Positions 9,955 to 22,516 of a stretch of DNA of 64,000 nt are shown piece by piece. The DNA is taken from NCBI GenBank assembly GCA_003254905.1, contig QANU01063326.1:304630-368629 (forward strand), in the 5' to 3' direction. How positions within the stretch are numbered: the stretch's first letter is position 1; each line of letters starts with the position of its first letter. This stretch comes from Nissolia schottii. Its lineage: Eukaryota > Streptophyta > Magnoliopsida > Fabales > Fabaceae. Below the pieces are notes generated by a model that worked only from the letters and a program-made list of their open reading frames with translations, was not told the origin of the DNA and did no database searches. Made by a program: the position numbers and the translations under genes.

Positions 9955-12860
9955 TGGAAATATAGAACATATAATTTAATATCATCACTAACTTCGTTGG
10001 AAACAAAGTTATCAACTTCAAGAGTACTTAATGTAAGTTTATAAACTCTTAGCAAACTCTAATCATAAAATTAATTCACAAACTCATAAAAATTTATATA
10101 TTTAAATAATATATTATATAAGTAATATAATTAATGATTAAATATAATTAAATGTCATTTTATAATTGATATTAAATCGTTTTAACTTTAAATAAAATAA
10201 AAAAATGTTATAAATTATATCTTCATCCATGGCTTAATTGTTATGTCATACTTTATTTGTACGTATATTACTTTATAGTTCTATAAAACATAACTCAATT
10301 GTAAAAAATATATAAAATTATTTTAATAAACTCTATAGATATTATTTAACATAAATAATTTAACGATGTATCCAACAAACCAAATTTATACCTTTTGAAC
10401 GAAAACTCAAGTTTTAATTTAAATTCATAAAATTACTATAATTTTTTATAGAGTTTACTCGTACGAATTTATTAAAAAAATATTTTACATTAATTAACTC
10501 ATTTTTAAGTAATAAGATTGTAAACCCACATGAGTTTAAAAGTTAACTTGATTATCTAACCATCATAATTGGAAATGTCAAAGGTACTGAGGAAATTCCC
10601 TCAAACTTTGGCAATTGGTACCAAATCCACAAATGCTCACCTCGGTCTACGTTATTCAGTTTGGATCTTAAATTTTCAACTAGCCTCTTTTTCAACATTC
10701 GAATTGAGGTTTTTTTTTTTTTTTTAACGTGTAATGTGTCTTTTTCATTATGTCAATATCTTTGTTATTAAACTAATTAATATAGTATCTATGTATTACA
10801 CAAAATTATTTTGATATGTATTTTTTACATTCATTTAAAATCGATTTAAACATATTAAATTAAGTGACAATTTTTTTAATTTAAATAAAATATATTAAAA
10901 TTTATAGTTTTATATATAAAAAATTAAATAGTATTTGTTTTAGTTGTTAAAAATTATAAAATTTAAATTTAAAAAGATTATAGAATTGATTACAAATTTG
11001 AGTTAAAAACTTTTAAATGTGAGAAAACACTGAAATATAAATAAGAAAATATCTAATGGGGTCAAATAGAACAAATTGATTGAAACTAGTATAATACTTG
11101 TGTATTATACATGGAGTTATTTTGATATATGTATTTCAGTATTTGTACGTTCATATATAACATTAAGTGATAATTTTTTTAACTATATGAGACTAATTTT
11201 GAATAAAATATATTAAAATTTATAGAGCTTTTTTTATAATAAAAAAATAGTATTTGCTTTAGTTTTTAGGAGATTCCTAAAATTTCAATTTGAAAAGATA
11301 ATTATGTTAGAGAATTAATTTTAAATTTTAGTTAGAAATTTTATTTTTCAAAAATTTTTGAATGATGTTTATATTAAATATGAGAGTATGTTAAAATATA
11401 AATAAGAAAATATTTAGTGGAGTCCAATGAAAAAAAAAAAAGTGGTGAAATTAGCTTTAGAGATAAATTTTTCTCCGAAAGCAGTGATGATAAGAGGCCA
11501 GACATTTAGTTATATAGATTAGCTTTGGTAAAAAGAATTTCTTCAAGAACAATGATGAAAAAATTTTAGATATTTAATTAATATAGATTATTAAGTTAAT
11601 TTATGAAGGAGAAAAAATTAAAGTTTCTTAGAATATAATTTATAAACTTCTAAGTGATTGTCATGTAAATTGAATTTGAAAATATTCATGAAAGCATTTA
11701 AAAGAACAACATGTAAGGTGTGAATAAGGTGCGAGCCTAGATATCTTCCTACTAATAGAATGCGACATGCGGTAGCTTAAGGACAAATCTTGATATTTTC
11801 AATTTGTTTCCTAATTTTTAGCGTGAAAAAAAATAAAGTTAAGAAACAATTTTTTATGTTTCTACGCTTTTCTTAATAAAAACCCTGAAAAATAAGTTAA
11901 GTTTATTTGTTATGTTTTATTTTTACATGTTATCTAATCAACCTTGTACTTTTGAAGTAATGAATGAGAGAATTAAATATTTTTATTAATGTGACAAGAC
12001 TTGATCAGATGACAATATAAAAATTGATTAGTACATGACAATTAGACTCAAATAAAAAACAATGAAAATATGAAATAAAAGTATAAAACAAACATATTTT
12101 TAATGAGAAATTCTTAGACAAATATAAGTTTAATACATCATCTTTTAACACATAATAAAAATAGACAAGCGTTTATTGTGTACTAAAAAAAAATGCGCTG
12201 AACTTGTGCTAATCTAAAAAAATTTCTTGGTTAGCCACCAAATTTTCAACCCAGCCTACCCGTCCACAAGTGATAAGTTAGGTGCACTGACCAGCAAAAC
12301 ATACACATAGGAAAATTATTGCATTTTAACTTTTAATTTATAGTTTTCTTTTGACAGTTGCATTTTTTTTAAGGTTAGGGTTGGATCCTTAACCGTATGC
12401 ATATATAGAAAAAAGTTTTGCAATCAATACTAAAATGCGTTCAAAAAATTTATGGTGAGAGAGATTAGTTATTATTCTTGACGGTTCTTGAATTTATTAA
12501 AAGAACATATAATTTTAAAAAAATTCTTTTATAATTTTATTTTTCAATTTTAAAAAGGTTAATCGATCTAACTAATAATATTTAGATGAACGATCTTATA
12601 ATTTAATGTTTTTATTTTACTCATGTAAAATTTTGACCTTAAGAATGTTACCGGTAACAACTCTTGACCCTTGCTTTAGTGTTTAGCCAGTCGTTCTTTG
12701 ATTTTTTTAATAAATTTTTCGCATGAGTGCTGACCCACTGTGCCTCCCACAGGCTTTGTGATGTAGACAGTTGGGGCGGGCTGGCCCACTAAATTAGTGG
12801 GCTTAGAATGTTTCGTTATCGTCATTTCATTTCAGACAAGTGCGTCTGTGAATTAATAAT
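9198..12860. other. AT-rich intergenic DNA
   Basis: No gene seen. The stretch holds an (ATT)n microsatellite at about 9920-9953 and a degenerate duplicated block near 10770-11425. Otherwise it is low-GC spacer with no open frame of substance. Confidence 0.6.
10770..11425. repeat. Two degenerate direct copies of a ~320-bp AT-rich repeat
   Basis: The blocks at about 10770-11070 and 11090-11425 share a series of landmarks in the same order: ATTATTTTGATAT, AAGTGA(C/T)AATTTTTTTAA, AAATATATTAAAATTTATAG, AATAGTATTTG(T/C)TTTAG and AAATATAAATAAGAAAATAT. A further relic with similar pieces occurs near 29330-29660. This is probably an old dispersed element duplicated in tandem. Confidence 0.6.
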
Positions 12861-12865
12861 ATTTC

Positions 12866-13873
12866 AGAGGATGTTTGACATCTTGCTTATTAAGATTATC
12901 AATAATTTGAATTATCTGTTAAAAAATTATTATCTTTTAAATTATTAGTAATATTACATTGCAGCATTTGGTATGCATAAAGAATATAATTGACAATTTA
13001 CATTATCACATTTGGTACATCAAAAGGATTGTCATGTAATAAATGTATTTTACCATACTATCCTCTAAATAATAAATAAAATAATAATATAATAATAAAT
13101 TAAAATTATCATAATATCAATAAAATAAAAATAATAAAAAAAATAGTTGGTGTATTGCAGTGATGGTGGTGATAAAGGTGATAACAACAATTGTGGTGAC
13201 AATGGTAGTGACGGATAATGGTAATAGTGGTGGTGGTGGTGGCGGTGACGAATGTAGTGGTGGAAATAAAGGGTTATGATGGTAGTGACAACAATTATGG
13301 TAATGGAGGTGAGTTATGGAATAGGTGTCGATGATGGATGTGGGGCGATTATGGTAGTGGTAGTAGAGGTGATGGTGACAACAGTGACGACAACAATGGG
13401 TAGAGGCGACCATGGCGGTGGTTGTGGCGGTGACAATGATGATGGTGGTGATGGTGGTAACAGTGGTGGGTAATGGTAGTAGCGGTAGCTGTGATGACGA
13501 CAATAGTGACAGTGGCGGCAGCGGCGGCAGCGGCAATGGTGGTGGGTGGTATATGTTAGCGGCGACAAGAGTGGTGGCGATGACAGTGGTTGTGGGTGGT
13601 GGTGGTGGCTCATTGAGAGAGAGAGATATTTGTGTTAAGAATATTTTTGTCAAAATAAAAGTTGAAGAATTACTTAAAAGGTGGTAATCCAGATAGACGT
13701 CTCTCGTTGGAGTAATCCTCAATACTAATTTGGAGGTAATGTGGATTACTTGTATAATGCACATTACTAGCAATATTGTGTAACCAAATAGATTAATATA
13801 GATAGTCAGATAATTTAATGACAATATTACTAGTAATCTATCCATATTACCTCATAATAAATGACTCCTTAGT
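12866..13873. mobile_element. Candidate non-autonomous element with long imperfect inverted ends
   Basis: The reverse complement of 13790-13873 resembles 12866-12970 in order of landmarks: an AGGA(T/G) start, AAATTATCTG, AGTAATATT(A/G) and a TTTGGT(A/T) block. The centre is the GGT-rich minisatellite at 13155-13617. The match is gapped and I could not settle a target-site duplication, so this is a weak call. Confidence 0.3.
13155..13617. repeat. GTG/GGT-rich trinucleotide-like minisatellite
   Basis: About 460 bases of imperfect GTG, GGT, GAC and GGC triplets. It opens long frames on both strands (for example 13117-13845 on the minus strand, made of His/Pro/Thr/Ile runs). These are composition artefacts, not genes. 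Confidence 0.8.
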
Positions 13874-14819
13874 CTCTTTAAACAAAATTTATCAATACTT
13901 TATTTTCTAACATTTGTCATACTATAAATTAGGTCTTCAGTTTTTCTTTTTGGTAACGTGAAGAAAAGAAAAAAAAAAGCCAACCAACATGACGATGACA
14001 TGTTAAACATTTACATTTGTTATAAGTTTAATTAAAATAAAGTGTTTTGATTCTCATGGCACCAAGGTTAGGTTTGGTACTAGGACAAAATAAAGAGTAA
14101 AAGACGTAAACAGGGACAAAAGAGTCTTGCCTTTTTAGGTTTCAACTGTGTGTCTCCAAGCAAAACTTTTTCTATCTCATTTATCTTAGCTTCAATAAAG
14201 TACAATAAATATAATAATTTCCTATCCTCATGTTAATGTCTCATTGTCTTGTCTTAGTGTCAAATGAAGCTCAAATACCTAAATAAAAAAAAAATCATGC
14301 AAATTTCAATTTTACAAAATTAACATTCTCTCTCACTTTATATGGTTTGTCTTGGAGGTTTTAAGTGTCGTAGCATTATTAGAACTAAAACACATAATTT
14401 TAAGAAAAATGCTTGGCGTACACCTAATAATTTGCCACAACTGTCACAACATATATCATACTAATTTTTTTATTTATCTTTCTTCTCTTCATCATCTCTT
14501 TCACGTGCACAACACAACTAACTCTGCAATTTTTTTTTCATATCTTTCTATCCTCCACATCCTCCTCCTCTTCCTCTTTCTCTTCTGTCCGCTACGGTTA
14601 TCACACGCTCGTTTTTCTTATTCTTCTTTATCCTTTGTTATATTTCTTCTTCTTCTTCTTCTTCTTCTTCTTCTTCTTCTTCATTCATAGTACAGAACAT
14701 GAACAAGGTACGTGAGATCTGATGCTCATCTTCCTTCTCCTTCTTCTGTCAGAACTTTCAACATCGATTTGACGAATGGGGTTTAACTCATCAATCAAAC
14801 TGTTGATCTAATTACGTGA
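13874..14819. other. Intergenic DNA with (TTC)n tract
   Basis: AT-rich spacer passes into a pyrimidine-rich block at about 14460-14760 containing a perfect (TTC)n run at 14645-14683. The block looks like a plant 5' leader (pyrimidine-rich, then ATGAACAAG followed by GTACGTGAG, a possible donor, near 14700). No downstream coding exon can be recognised. Confidence 0.4.
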
Positions 14820-15510
14820 TATGTTTTTGCATTTATGTTTGTCATATTTGTGCAATATGGTAGTAGAAGTTTGTGCAACATGCTTCTTTTCTTTTGTTTT
14901 CTTAAATACTAATTTGTGTTAATACGAGTTATGTTTGTGCATTTATGTTTGAAATTTGTGTGCAATATAGTAATTAAAGTTTGTGCAATACTCATTCCTT
15001 TGGTTTGGTCTTTTAGTATTTATTGTTAATTGTGCTAATATATTTGTGTACTTATGTTGTATATGTTTGTGCACTATTTATTTCTCTGGTTTGGTTTTTT
15101 AATATTTAGTGTTAATTGTGTTCATATGTTTGTACATTTATGTTGCATACGTTTGTGTAATAGTGTGACAAATGTTTGTACACTACCCATTCCTATATTT
15201 GTGCACTTATGCTGTATATGTTTGTGCAGTAGTGTGACAAATGTTTGTGCACTATACTCATTCATTCCGTTGGTTTGGTCTTTTAATATTCAGTGTTAAT
15301 CGTATTTGTTGCATACGTTTGTGTAGTAGTGTGACAATTGTTTGTGCACTACCCATTCCTTTGTTTTGTTCTTTTAGTATTTAGTGTTAATTGTGTTTAT
15401 ATGTTTGTGTAATTATGTTGTATGTGTTTGTGCAGTAGTGTTTCAAATGTTTGTGCACTACTCATTTCATTGTTTTGGTCATTTAGTATTCGATATTAAG
15501 CGCGAACGAT
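14820..15510. repeat. Degenerate tandem array rich in TTTGTGCA motifs
   Basis: At least five units of variable length (about 95-170 bases). Each contains TTGGTTTGGTCTTTTAGTAT-like sequence followed by TTAGTGTTAATTGTG, then TATGTTGTATATGTTTGTGC, and CATTCCT. Copies of the TTTTAGTATT core fall near 15010, 15100, 15285, 15378 and 15485. The frames here read as repetitive Cys/Phe/Val peptides and are not real genes. Confidence 0.8.
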
Positions 15511-18500
15511 TTGTTTTTTTTATCGTGTGTGTATGCATGCGTTCGTGTAACAGAGTGAGCGTGACAGTGAAAGTAATTGGTTAAGGAATACATGAGGTGG
15601 ACCTTCAAACTTATTAAACTTGTGGGTAGCTGTAAATGACATATATTTGGGTGTATATGTAACATTACTCTTATTTTAATTTATCTATTTCAACACGAGT
15701 ATAACGTCCTAGTTAAGTGATTATATCTAATAGAACTACTAATTTGTTATAACGTTTGATGAACGTTAAAAATAAAAAATTTTAGTGGACTCCACTTGGT
15801 CTTGCTTGAGTTGGCTTGATTCATTTTAGAGTTGAAGTTCTCCTAATGTTAAGTTTCCTTTTCCTTTACATAATACTTGAACTTGAAACTTTATTTAAAA
15901 AGATTAAATATTGAATTATTTGATTTAACCAAACTTGGTAAAAGGAAAATATAGGCCTTTGTGTTTCATAAAAAAAAAAAAGCTTTTATTACATGGGGTT
16001 GCGAGTGAATCATGTTTGAGGAAAATATTTTTAGTTAAACACGTGTTTAAGAATTTTTGTAAACACATAAAAAGTTGTGGATTCCACAATTTTTAAAAGA
16101 ACTACTTAAATGCATGTGAACTTCATTACTTTTTGTGTGTACCTACAAAAAAAATTAAACACTCTGATTACCCAAAAATATCTCTAAGGCCAAACAAACA
16201 TGCCGTTGCGAAATGTGCTAACATGTTAATCTCCCTCTTAAACCGTCACGTCAAGGCAAATCTAACGTTATTTCTGAGGTGAAGTGTCACTCCACGTGTT
16301 TGATTTGCATAAATATTTCCAACATTTCACATAATAATTATTAATGATAACAATACTTTCTACTAATATTCGAATATGTCGGGGTATAGGTAATTTTCAT
16401 GTGTTTCCTATGTTTAATTACTGCAATTAAAAGTTCGTACATAAAAGTGTTTGGCACAAAAGTTATAAATAGTTGGTACTATGTACAAGGACATATGGGG
16501 GGACCAAAACGTGCATTACGTACAAGAAGAGTAAAACTAACACAAAAATGTGACCAAAACTATAGGGGCCAAAAGAGCACAACGTTAAACAAGGTTCGTT
16601 TTTTTTGGGGGGGGGGTGTTTAGTGTCTAAACTACCCTTTATTCCACTTTGGAATATTGTTTCTGGGGTGAAAGAATTTCGGATGTTTCAAAGCATCCTA
16701 CGTCTCTGCCCTTTGGAGGTAGTGAAGTTCCATTCAGATAGGATGGAATGTGGGGTTCCCTTTTTGGTCTAATCATAAATAAAAACACATCTTACCAAAC
16801 ATGCCATGTGTTGTGGTGGTCAAGCTAAACTTATCAAGTATGTGTACCTTTTCTTTTTTGTTGTGTATGCGTGTGTGCCATAGTGCATGCACATCGACAG
16901 TTAAGGGCAAAATGTAAATTGTGGGATCCGTTAGCTGTGCTGAGAAATAACTTTTGTATTCATTTTCTTATTCAATTAAGAAAATTATTGTACAAGAATA
17001 TAATTTGGTGTTCAATGGGTCAAGTAAACTCGCGTATCCGACGATTTGAACCAATCCACGGATAAAAATCTATCAACTCGATTATCAACATGTTGAGTAA
17101 TGAGTGATTTGTTTTAAAATTATTATACTATTAATTTATTGAGTTTTTTTAAAAATAAAAAATCATTTCTTATCATAAAAATATATATTAGAAAAAGAGA
17201 ATTATTTTTTAATATTAAATGAATTGAACGATAAACTAAAGACCCAATTTGCTAATTGGCAGATTAGGTCAATAACATACCCAAAAATAAAAAATTTCAC
17301 TTGATCTAATTTAATTGTTTGAAGTTAAGTTGACTCAATTCACGAATACTCCTAAAATATATGACACATTATTCGGAGGTGAAAATCATAAAAGTAATAA
17401 CAGTTCAATCACACATAAGGTCGGATTGGACATGATTGACCTGATAAGGTACCGAAGAAACGCCCTCTTAGGAAAATGCATGCACTGGTCTAGATATATA
17501 CTCCACTGATTAGAGCTAAAATGGACCACACCATATAACTTGCATGAGTTAAATAAGGAATAATCTCGCATGTGTTTCTCATTTATCATCATGGTGGTGC
17601 CATGCTGACCACCCCACTAATTCGTTTCCTTTACCTGTTATTTTTTCTTTTTCTTTTTTAATCGAATTAAGAACGAAAGTCATATCTATAGGAGAAATTT
17701 CATTTTATAATTATACTATTAAGTTTCATATTAGTTAAGGATATGACCAAAAGAGCAAAATTTATAATAACTTGGATAACTATTCTCTTAAGTTAGTTTT
17801 TGATTAAATTAATTAGACTCCCTTAATTCTAATAATTCAATGAACCACTTAATTCTAATAGTTCAATTTTTATCAAACTCATTCGAGTGAATAGATGCTC
17901 TCATAAGTAAATTTTACATGCAAGATTATGTGTGATCCAAAATTAGAGAAGATTTAAATAAATGTGTTAAGTGAGACACAAAAACGGATTAGACGTCACA
18001 TTTTGTCCCAAAATTGTAAGACAATGAATTCATAAGCCTTCTCAAATATATACTTTTCATTAAATCTAAATTTTATTAATGTGTGACTTTAATATTTCAA
18101 CTTGAAACATTTCAACTTGAAACACCATGAGACTTTTTCCCCTCTTATTGAAACAATTGTTGAAAAACTTTTTCCCCTCTTGCTCTGCCATTGTGTGAAT
18201 AATGACATAAAACTCTTGAATCTGTTACTCCTTTGATGAATTTGGTTCAGATTTGAATATTCTAAATTGATAGTGAGACGTGTATATATATATATATATA
18301 TTGATTTATAAATATACACATCTACACTTTCACACTTTAAAGTACTCAAATAATTTTGTTGATTCCCACACTTGTCCTTAGAAGGCCTTTCCGGATATTT
18401 GTTACACTGCAATAGAGACACTGGTGGTCGGGTTTTTCCAACACAGCTAAATATAGTGTAAGCAAAGTCCAAAGATAAGAAACAATGGAATAAGATTTTT

Positions 18501-18657
18501 GTTATGTCGAATTCATAAAACTTTATCTTTCTTTCTTTCTGTCTTTTTATTTCCGTCTTCATAAAATTAATGCCTTGTCCAAATCCAATTTTATGCTGGG
18601 CGGATGATACACCGGATCCATTTATTTGTAACCCATGTCATTGAGTAAAGAACAATT
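15511..18657. other. Gene-free AT-rich intergenic DNA
   Basis: Contains only short mononucleotide runs (including a G tract at about 16604-16616) and a (TA)n microsatellite at about 18283-18300. No conserved coding segment, RNA gene or clear element boundary is seen. Confidence 0.55.
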
Positions 18658-19851
18658 GAAGCCTCCGCTAGCATGGTTCGGGTGGTTACCCGGACCAAAT
18701 TGGTCCTGAAATCTTAACCGTTTAAAACATAAATAGATGATTAAGATTAAATTTATCAAAAAATTATATAATAATATATAATAATTTTTAATTTTATTTA
18801 CCAATTTTACCCTTCTCCATCCTTTTAATTTTCTAATCTTATCCTAATCCTTACCCTTCCTCCACCTCTGCCTATCATCACCACCACCACCATCCTCCAT
18901 CAACAACCCCCACCATCACCACCCTCCACCATTACCATCTCTGTCCTTTCAAAGCCACACGGCCACCAAAATCATAGCCCTCCACCTCCACCATCCACCT
19001 CCAATCAACCACCAACAACCCCAAAACCCTTTCCTCACACCAAATCACAGATTTGATCCACTGTCACCACGCCACACGACCAGAATCACCACCACCGCCA
19101 CCACCATCCTCCATCAAACCCCCACCATCACCACCCTTCACCACCAAGCCTCACCCACCTCCAAAGAAAGAAACTCACACATAATATAAAATCCAAGTCA
19201 AACACACACATGCAAATAACCAGAGAGAGACGACAAAGGTGAGAGAGACAGAACCTCACCACCACCCTCAACCATCATCATACCACCTCACCGCCACCAC
19301 TCACAGCCACCACAACACGAACCCACCACCATCCAAAACAACACAACACACCCACCACCCAAAACAACACAACACACACCCCAAACTGAGAGACAGAAAA
19401 GGAAATAGATAGAGGGTGAGTTGAGAGAGAAGCGAATTTGAGAGTCCGTGAGAGAGAGAACGAAATCGAGAGAGAGTGAGCTAAGAGGGACAGAATTGAG
19501 AGAGGGGGCCAACTTGCTGCCGTCAGTGACTTGCCATGGCGGCGGCAGCCCCCTAAAGCCGCGAGGAGAGTGAGCTTATGAGAGATAGAACATATTAAGA
19601 GTGAGATGAGAGAGAGAGATCTAGATGGAGAGAGAAGCAGATCTCAGAAAGGGAGGAGAGAAAGAGTGAAGTTGAGGGAGTGAAAAAGAGGAAGGGAAAG
19701 AGGGGTTGGGGATATGAGAGAGGTAGATCTAGACAGAGAGAAAAGCAAATCTCAGAGAGGGAGTGAGAGAGAGGAAGGGAAAAAGGGGTTGGAGTTAATT
19801 TTGTAATTTTATAATTTTTAAAAATTTTAAAATGTTTTTAATACTAGGACC

Positions 19852-20569
19852 CAAGGTTATCAAACTCGTGGAGCCTCTGTAAACTCGGATTGTAAACTCG
19901 TACGAGTTTACCTATTATTAAAAAAATATTAAAAAATATTTTTAAAAAACTATGATGCTACAAAAATATATTTAATAAAACTTGAAATTCATAAATACTT
20001 TTAACTCCATAACAAAGCACAAATAAAGATGAAATATATGAATTCTAAGTTCAATTCATACATAATACATAAACACCGAAAATACCTGCGAGTCCTATAG
20101 TACTGAGCATTACAGGAAGCGAGTATGTGACGATGATGTCTCCAATCCAAAACACTAAAGCACAGAGAGCGATGCAAAGGCCACGCACCCTAGTAGGAAA
20201 GATCTTTGAGCAAATTATGAAATACATACGATGGATTAGTGACGGAGCACGATGGAGAAGCATAACGGAGCACGATGGCACGATGGAGCATGATTGCAGA
20301 TGCAGCTGTGAATGGCAACTCTGAAACACTCAAATGATCTAAATATAAAAACTCAGAGATGTGCAAAACGACATCGTTTTGCTTGTTTTGCCCTTAAAAA
20401 AATCACAACTGTGGTAAACTCATGAATTTGCCAGTAAACTTGCGATTTTATGCGAGTTCACACGAATTTACCCAAAAATGAGTTTACATACGAGTTAGCT
20501 CGATTTTACTACCTAGGAACGTAAACTCGTACGGGTTTATGAGTTAAAACACGATTTTGATAACCATGT
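19852..20569 (-). mobile_element. Nested gene-capturing TIR element, copy 1 (deleted form)
   Basis: The ends are CAAGGTTATCAAACTCGTG and, inverted, ACATGGTTATCAAAATCGTG. The flanks are exact 7-bp duplications, TAGGACC (19845-19851 and 20570-20576). Removing the element restores the right end of the host element, which supports the boundaries. Subterminal zones are full of GTAAACTCG/CGAGTTTAC motifs. The centre holds a fragment of a sugar transporter gene on the minus strand. A longer copy of the same element lies inverted at 22524-28219. Compared with it, this copy lost the transporter 3' part at a GTTTATGT-like junction near 20065. Confidence 0.85.
20072..20227 (-). pseudogene. Captured fragment of a tonoplast sugar transporter (TST/TMT)
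   Basis: The minus-strand translation reads FPTRVRGLCIALCALVFW, then IGDIIVTYSLPVML, then STIGLAGIFGVY. These are hallmark residues of the C-terminal transmembrane half of TST/TMT monosaccharide transporters, vacuolar-membrane MFS proteins that load sugar into the vacuole. Only about 50 residues are present, inside a transposon and without the rest of the protein, so it is a captured exon piece and not a gene. Confidence 0.85.
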
Positions 20570-20659
20570 TAGGACCAATTTGAACCAACTAGATGGTCGG
20601 TCCATGTTAGAAGCCTCCGCATATAACATACAACAAGATTTTCTACTATCTCATTTTTT

Positions 20660-20947
20660 GGGTTAAGTACCAACTTAGTCACTGAAATTTTTTTTGGTGT
20701 CCTAAGTGGTTTATGAAAAAAATAAAGCATCAACTTAATTTTTAAAATTTTAAAATGTTGCTCTCATTAATTTTTTAATTAAATTTCTTTAAAATTTTAG
20801 GGACTAATGAGGACAATGTTTTGAAATTTCAGAGACTACGTTAACACTTTTAAGAACTAGGTTAGAACTAGGTTGGCACTTTATTTCTTTCAAGATACGA
20901 GTAAGGCACCAGAACATTTTTTTAGTGATAAAGTTAACACTTAAGCC
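20660..20947. mobile_element. Short TIR element (MITE-like)
   Basis: The left end GGGTTAAGTACCAACTTAGT matches the inverted right end GGCTTAAGTGTTAACTTTAT, and the next 25 bases also agree roughly (CACT(G/A)AAA..., then (G/C)TGGTG(T/C)C). Length is about 290 bp with no coding. Flanks are T-rich on both sides, so the target duplication is ambiguous. Confidence 0.5.
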
Positions 20948-22516
20948 AATTTTTTATCTCTAGGGACTCAAAGAACTGAGTAAGTACTCTAATTGTGTGC
21001 TTTCTATTTGAATACCTTTTTTTGTCCATGTTAATGTTGGGCCGTTTGTACTCAGCTTTTTAATCATATGAAATTTCATGCCAAGAAAAAAGGGGGATAC
21101 TTTGCTGACCAAAAAGAATTCCCTTTTTTTCTTGACCTATAAGAGAAAGGTTAGTTTAATATGGCGTCTGGCTGGGTGAATTGTTGAACCAAATAAAATG
21201 AAATAAACATATAAAATACACAGAGGTGAGGAGAGATCAGAGTAAATTCCTAAGCATCTATTTTCCTGAAATCTAATGGAAACGAGGGTGCCTCTAAAAG
21301 TGTCACGTGAATTTCATCAATAATTGGCAGCGCCTTCAATTGCCCATCTAAAATCACTCGCCTTCGACCCACCCCGATCATTGTACTTCGTGGCAGATCG
21401 CCTGACATGGCCGCGGGTTTGCGATATTCTTCGACGTCGGAGTTCCTCCTGGATCTGCTATTAATAAAGGTAAGGGCATGAACACCTTCGCCTCTGCATT
21501 TCATTTGGACACATTGGGGTTTTGATTTTTCTTTCATTTCTCACGACACTTACAGAAGATAAGTGCAAAAAAATAGTTCACATATTATTACTTTGCTGAA
21601 AAATATTATTGTTGAATAACCAATTGATATAACTGTTGTGTAACATTGTTTGCCTCCGATGGAGGGGCGCGAGGAAAGATACCTCTCAATCCTCAATCAT
21701 GGAAGTGTGAGCTCAACCTTACTTCGTCAGGATAAATTCTCACGGTCAGGGTACGCTGGAACCTATATAATACTGAGAATACTATAGGTATGCTGAACCC
21801 ATATAATACCGAAGCTACTAAAAAGTAAGTCCACTACCCTAGGGTTACCATGCACAACTAATTACGGTATCCTTATTTAGTGTGTGTGAGCTAATTATAG
21901 TTTATTTACTTGTAATTAATTACCAACGTTATTAGATTCTATGTCTACTGATTATGGAAATCATGCTATCTTATGGTCATACTATAGGAGTTGCTACTTA
22001 AACCTAACCAAACAGATCTAAGCATATAAACATACATTTATTTCACATACTACATACATAGGTCTCTACTTAGTCCTAACATGTGATTTACTAAGCATAT
22101 GAATAATTAAGTAATAATACTACTACTAATAATAATAATAATAATGCTAGCACAATTGACTTGATTGACGAACAACTAATGTGGCACACTGTTGACATAC
22201 TAGAACCTCTACACACTTGAAAAGGTTTGAGATTGGGGAGCACTGACATTGGAAACTCTATGCGGTGTAGTGTTGGCACCAGGAATGACCAATAAACACC
22301 ACACCATGAGAAACTGACAAAAATATTATTGAAGGGTGTAGCGATCTAGCATCGCTACAGCGATCTGGCATCGCTACGACGGTCGTGGACCGCCACAGTG
22401 CTACTACAACCAAAGTAGTGGTGTCGGGGCCTACTACCCTAAGTCACTCTTAAAAAAGACTAATTACCTACCCTAAGTGAAGACGTTGCGTCTCCACAAG
22501 AAAATTGAGCTGAAAA
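20948..22516. other. Intergenic DNA, unclassified repeat-like segments
   Basis: A moderately GC-rich patch at 21250-21540 has a 95-codon minus-strand frame that I do not recognise. At 22330-22440 there are repeated GCGATCTAGCATCGCTAC / GCGATCTGGCATCGCTAC units and GACCGCCAC motifs; similar GACCGCCGTG text occurs at 28540-28620 beyond the next element. The two may be halves of one older repeat split by the insertion at 22524-28219. An (AAT)n run lies at about 22118-22145. Confidence 0.4.

Larger units (their letters stand above)
18669..20609. mobile_element. TIR DNA element with 11-bp target duplication
   Basis: The ends are inverted: TAGCATGG...CCAAATTGGTCCT on the left and, reading the other strand, TAACATGG...TCAAATTGGTCCT on the right. 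The bases directly outside are identical, GAAGCCTCCGC at 18658-18668 and 20610-20620. An 11-bp duplication fits Mutator-like elements (8-11 bp). The interior is low-complexity: a CCA/CAC-rich half (18850-19380) and a GAGAGA-rich half (19380-19800). It has no transposase, so it is non-autonomous. A second element (19852-20569) sits inside it. Confidence 0.8.

Noticed and set aside
13117..13845. 242-codon minus-strand frame
   Set aside because: It is the translation of the GTG/GGT minisatellite (His/Pro/Thr/Ile runs); no domain, and the opposite strand is open as well.
14352..14690. 112-codon plus-strand frame
   Set aside because: It consists mostly of the pyrimidine tract and (TTC)n read as Leu/Phe/Ser.
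21250..21537. 95-codon minus-strand frame
   Set aside because: Somewhat coding-like composition, but no recognisable motif, no promoter or splice context, and it sits between transposons.
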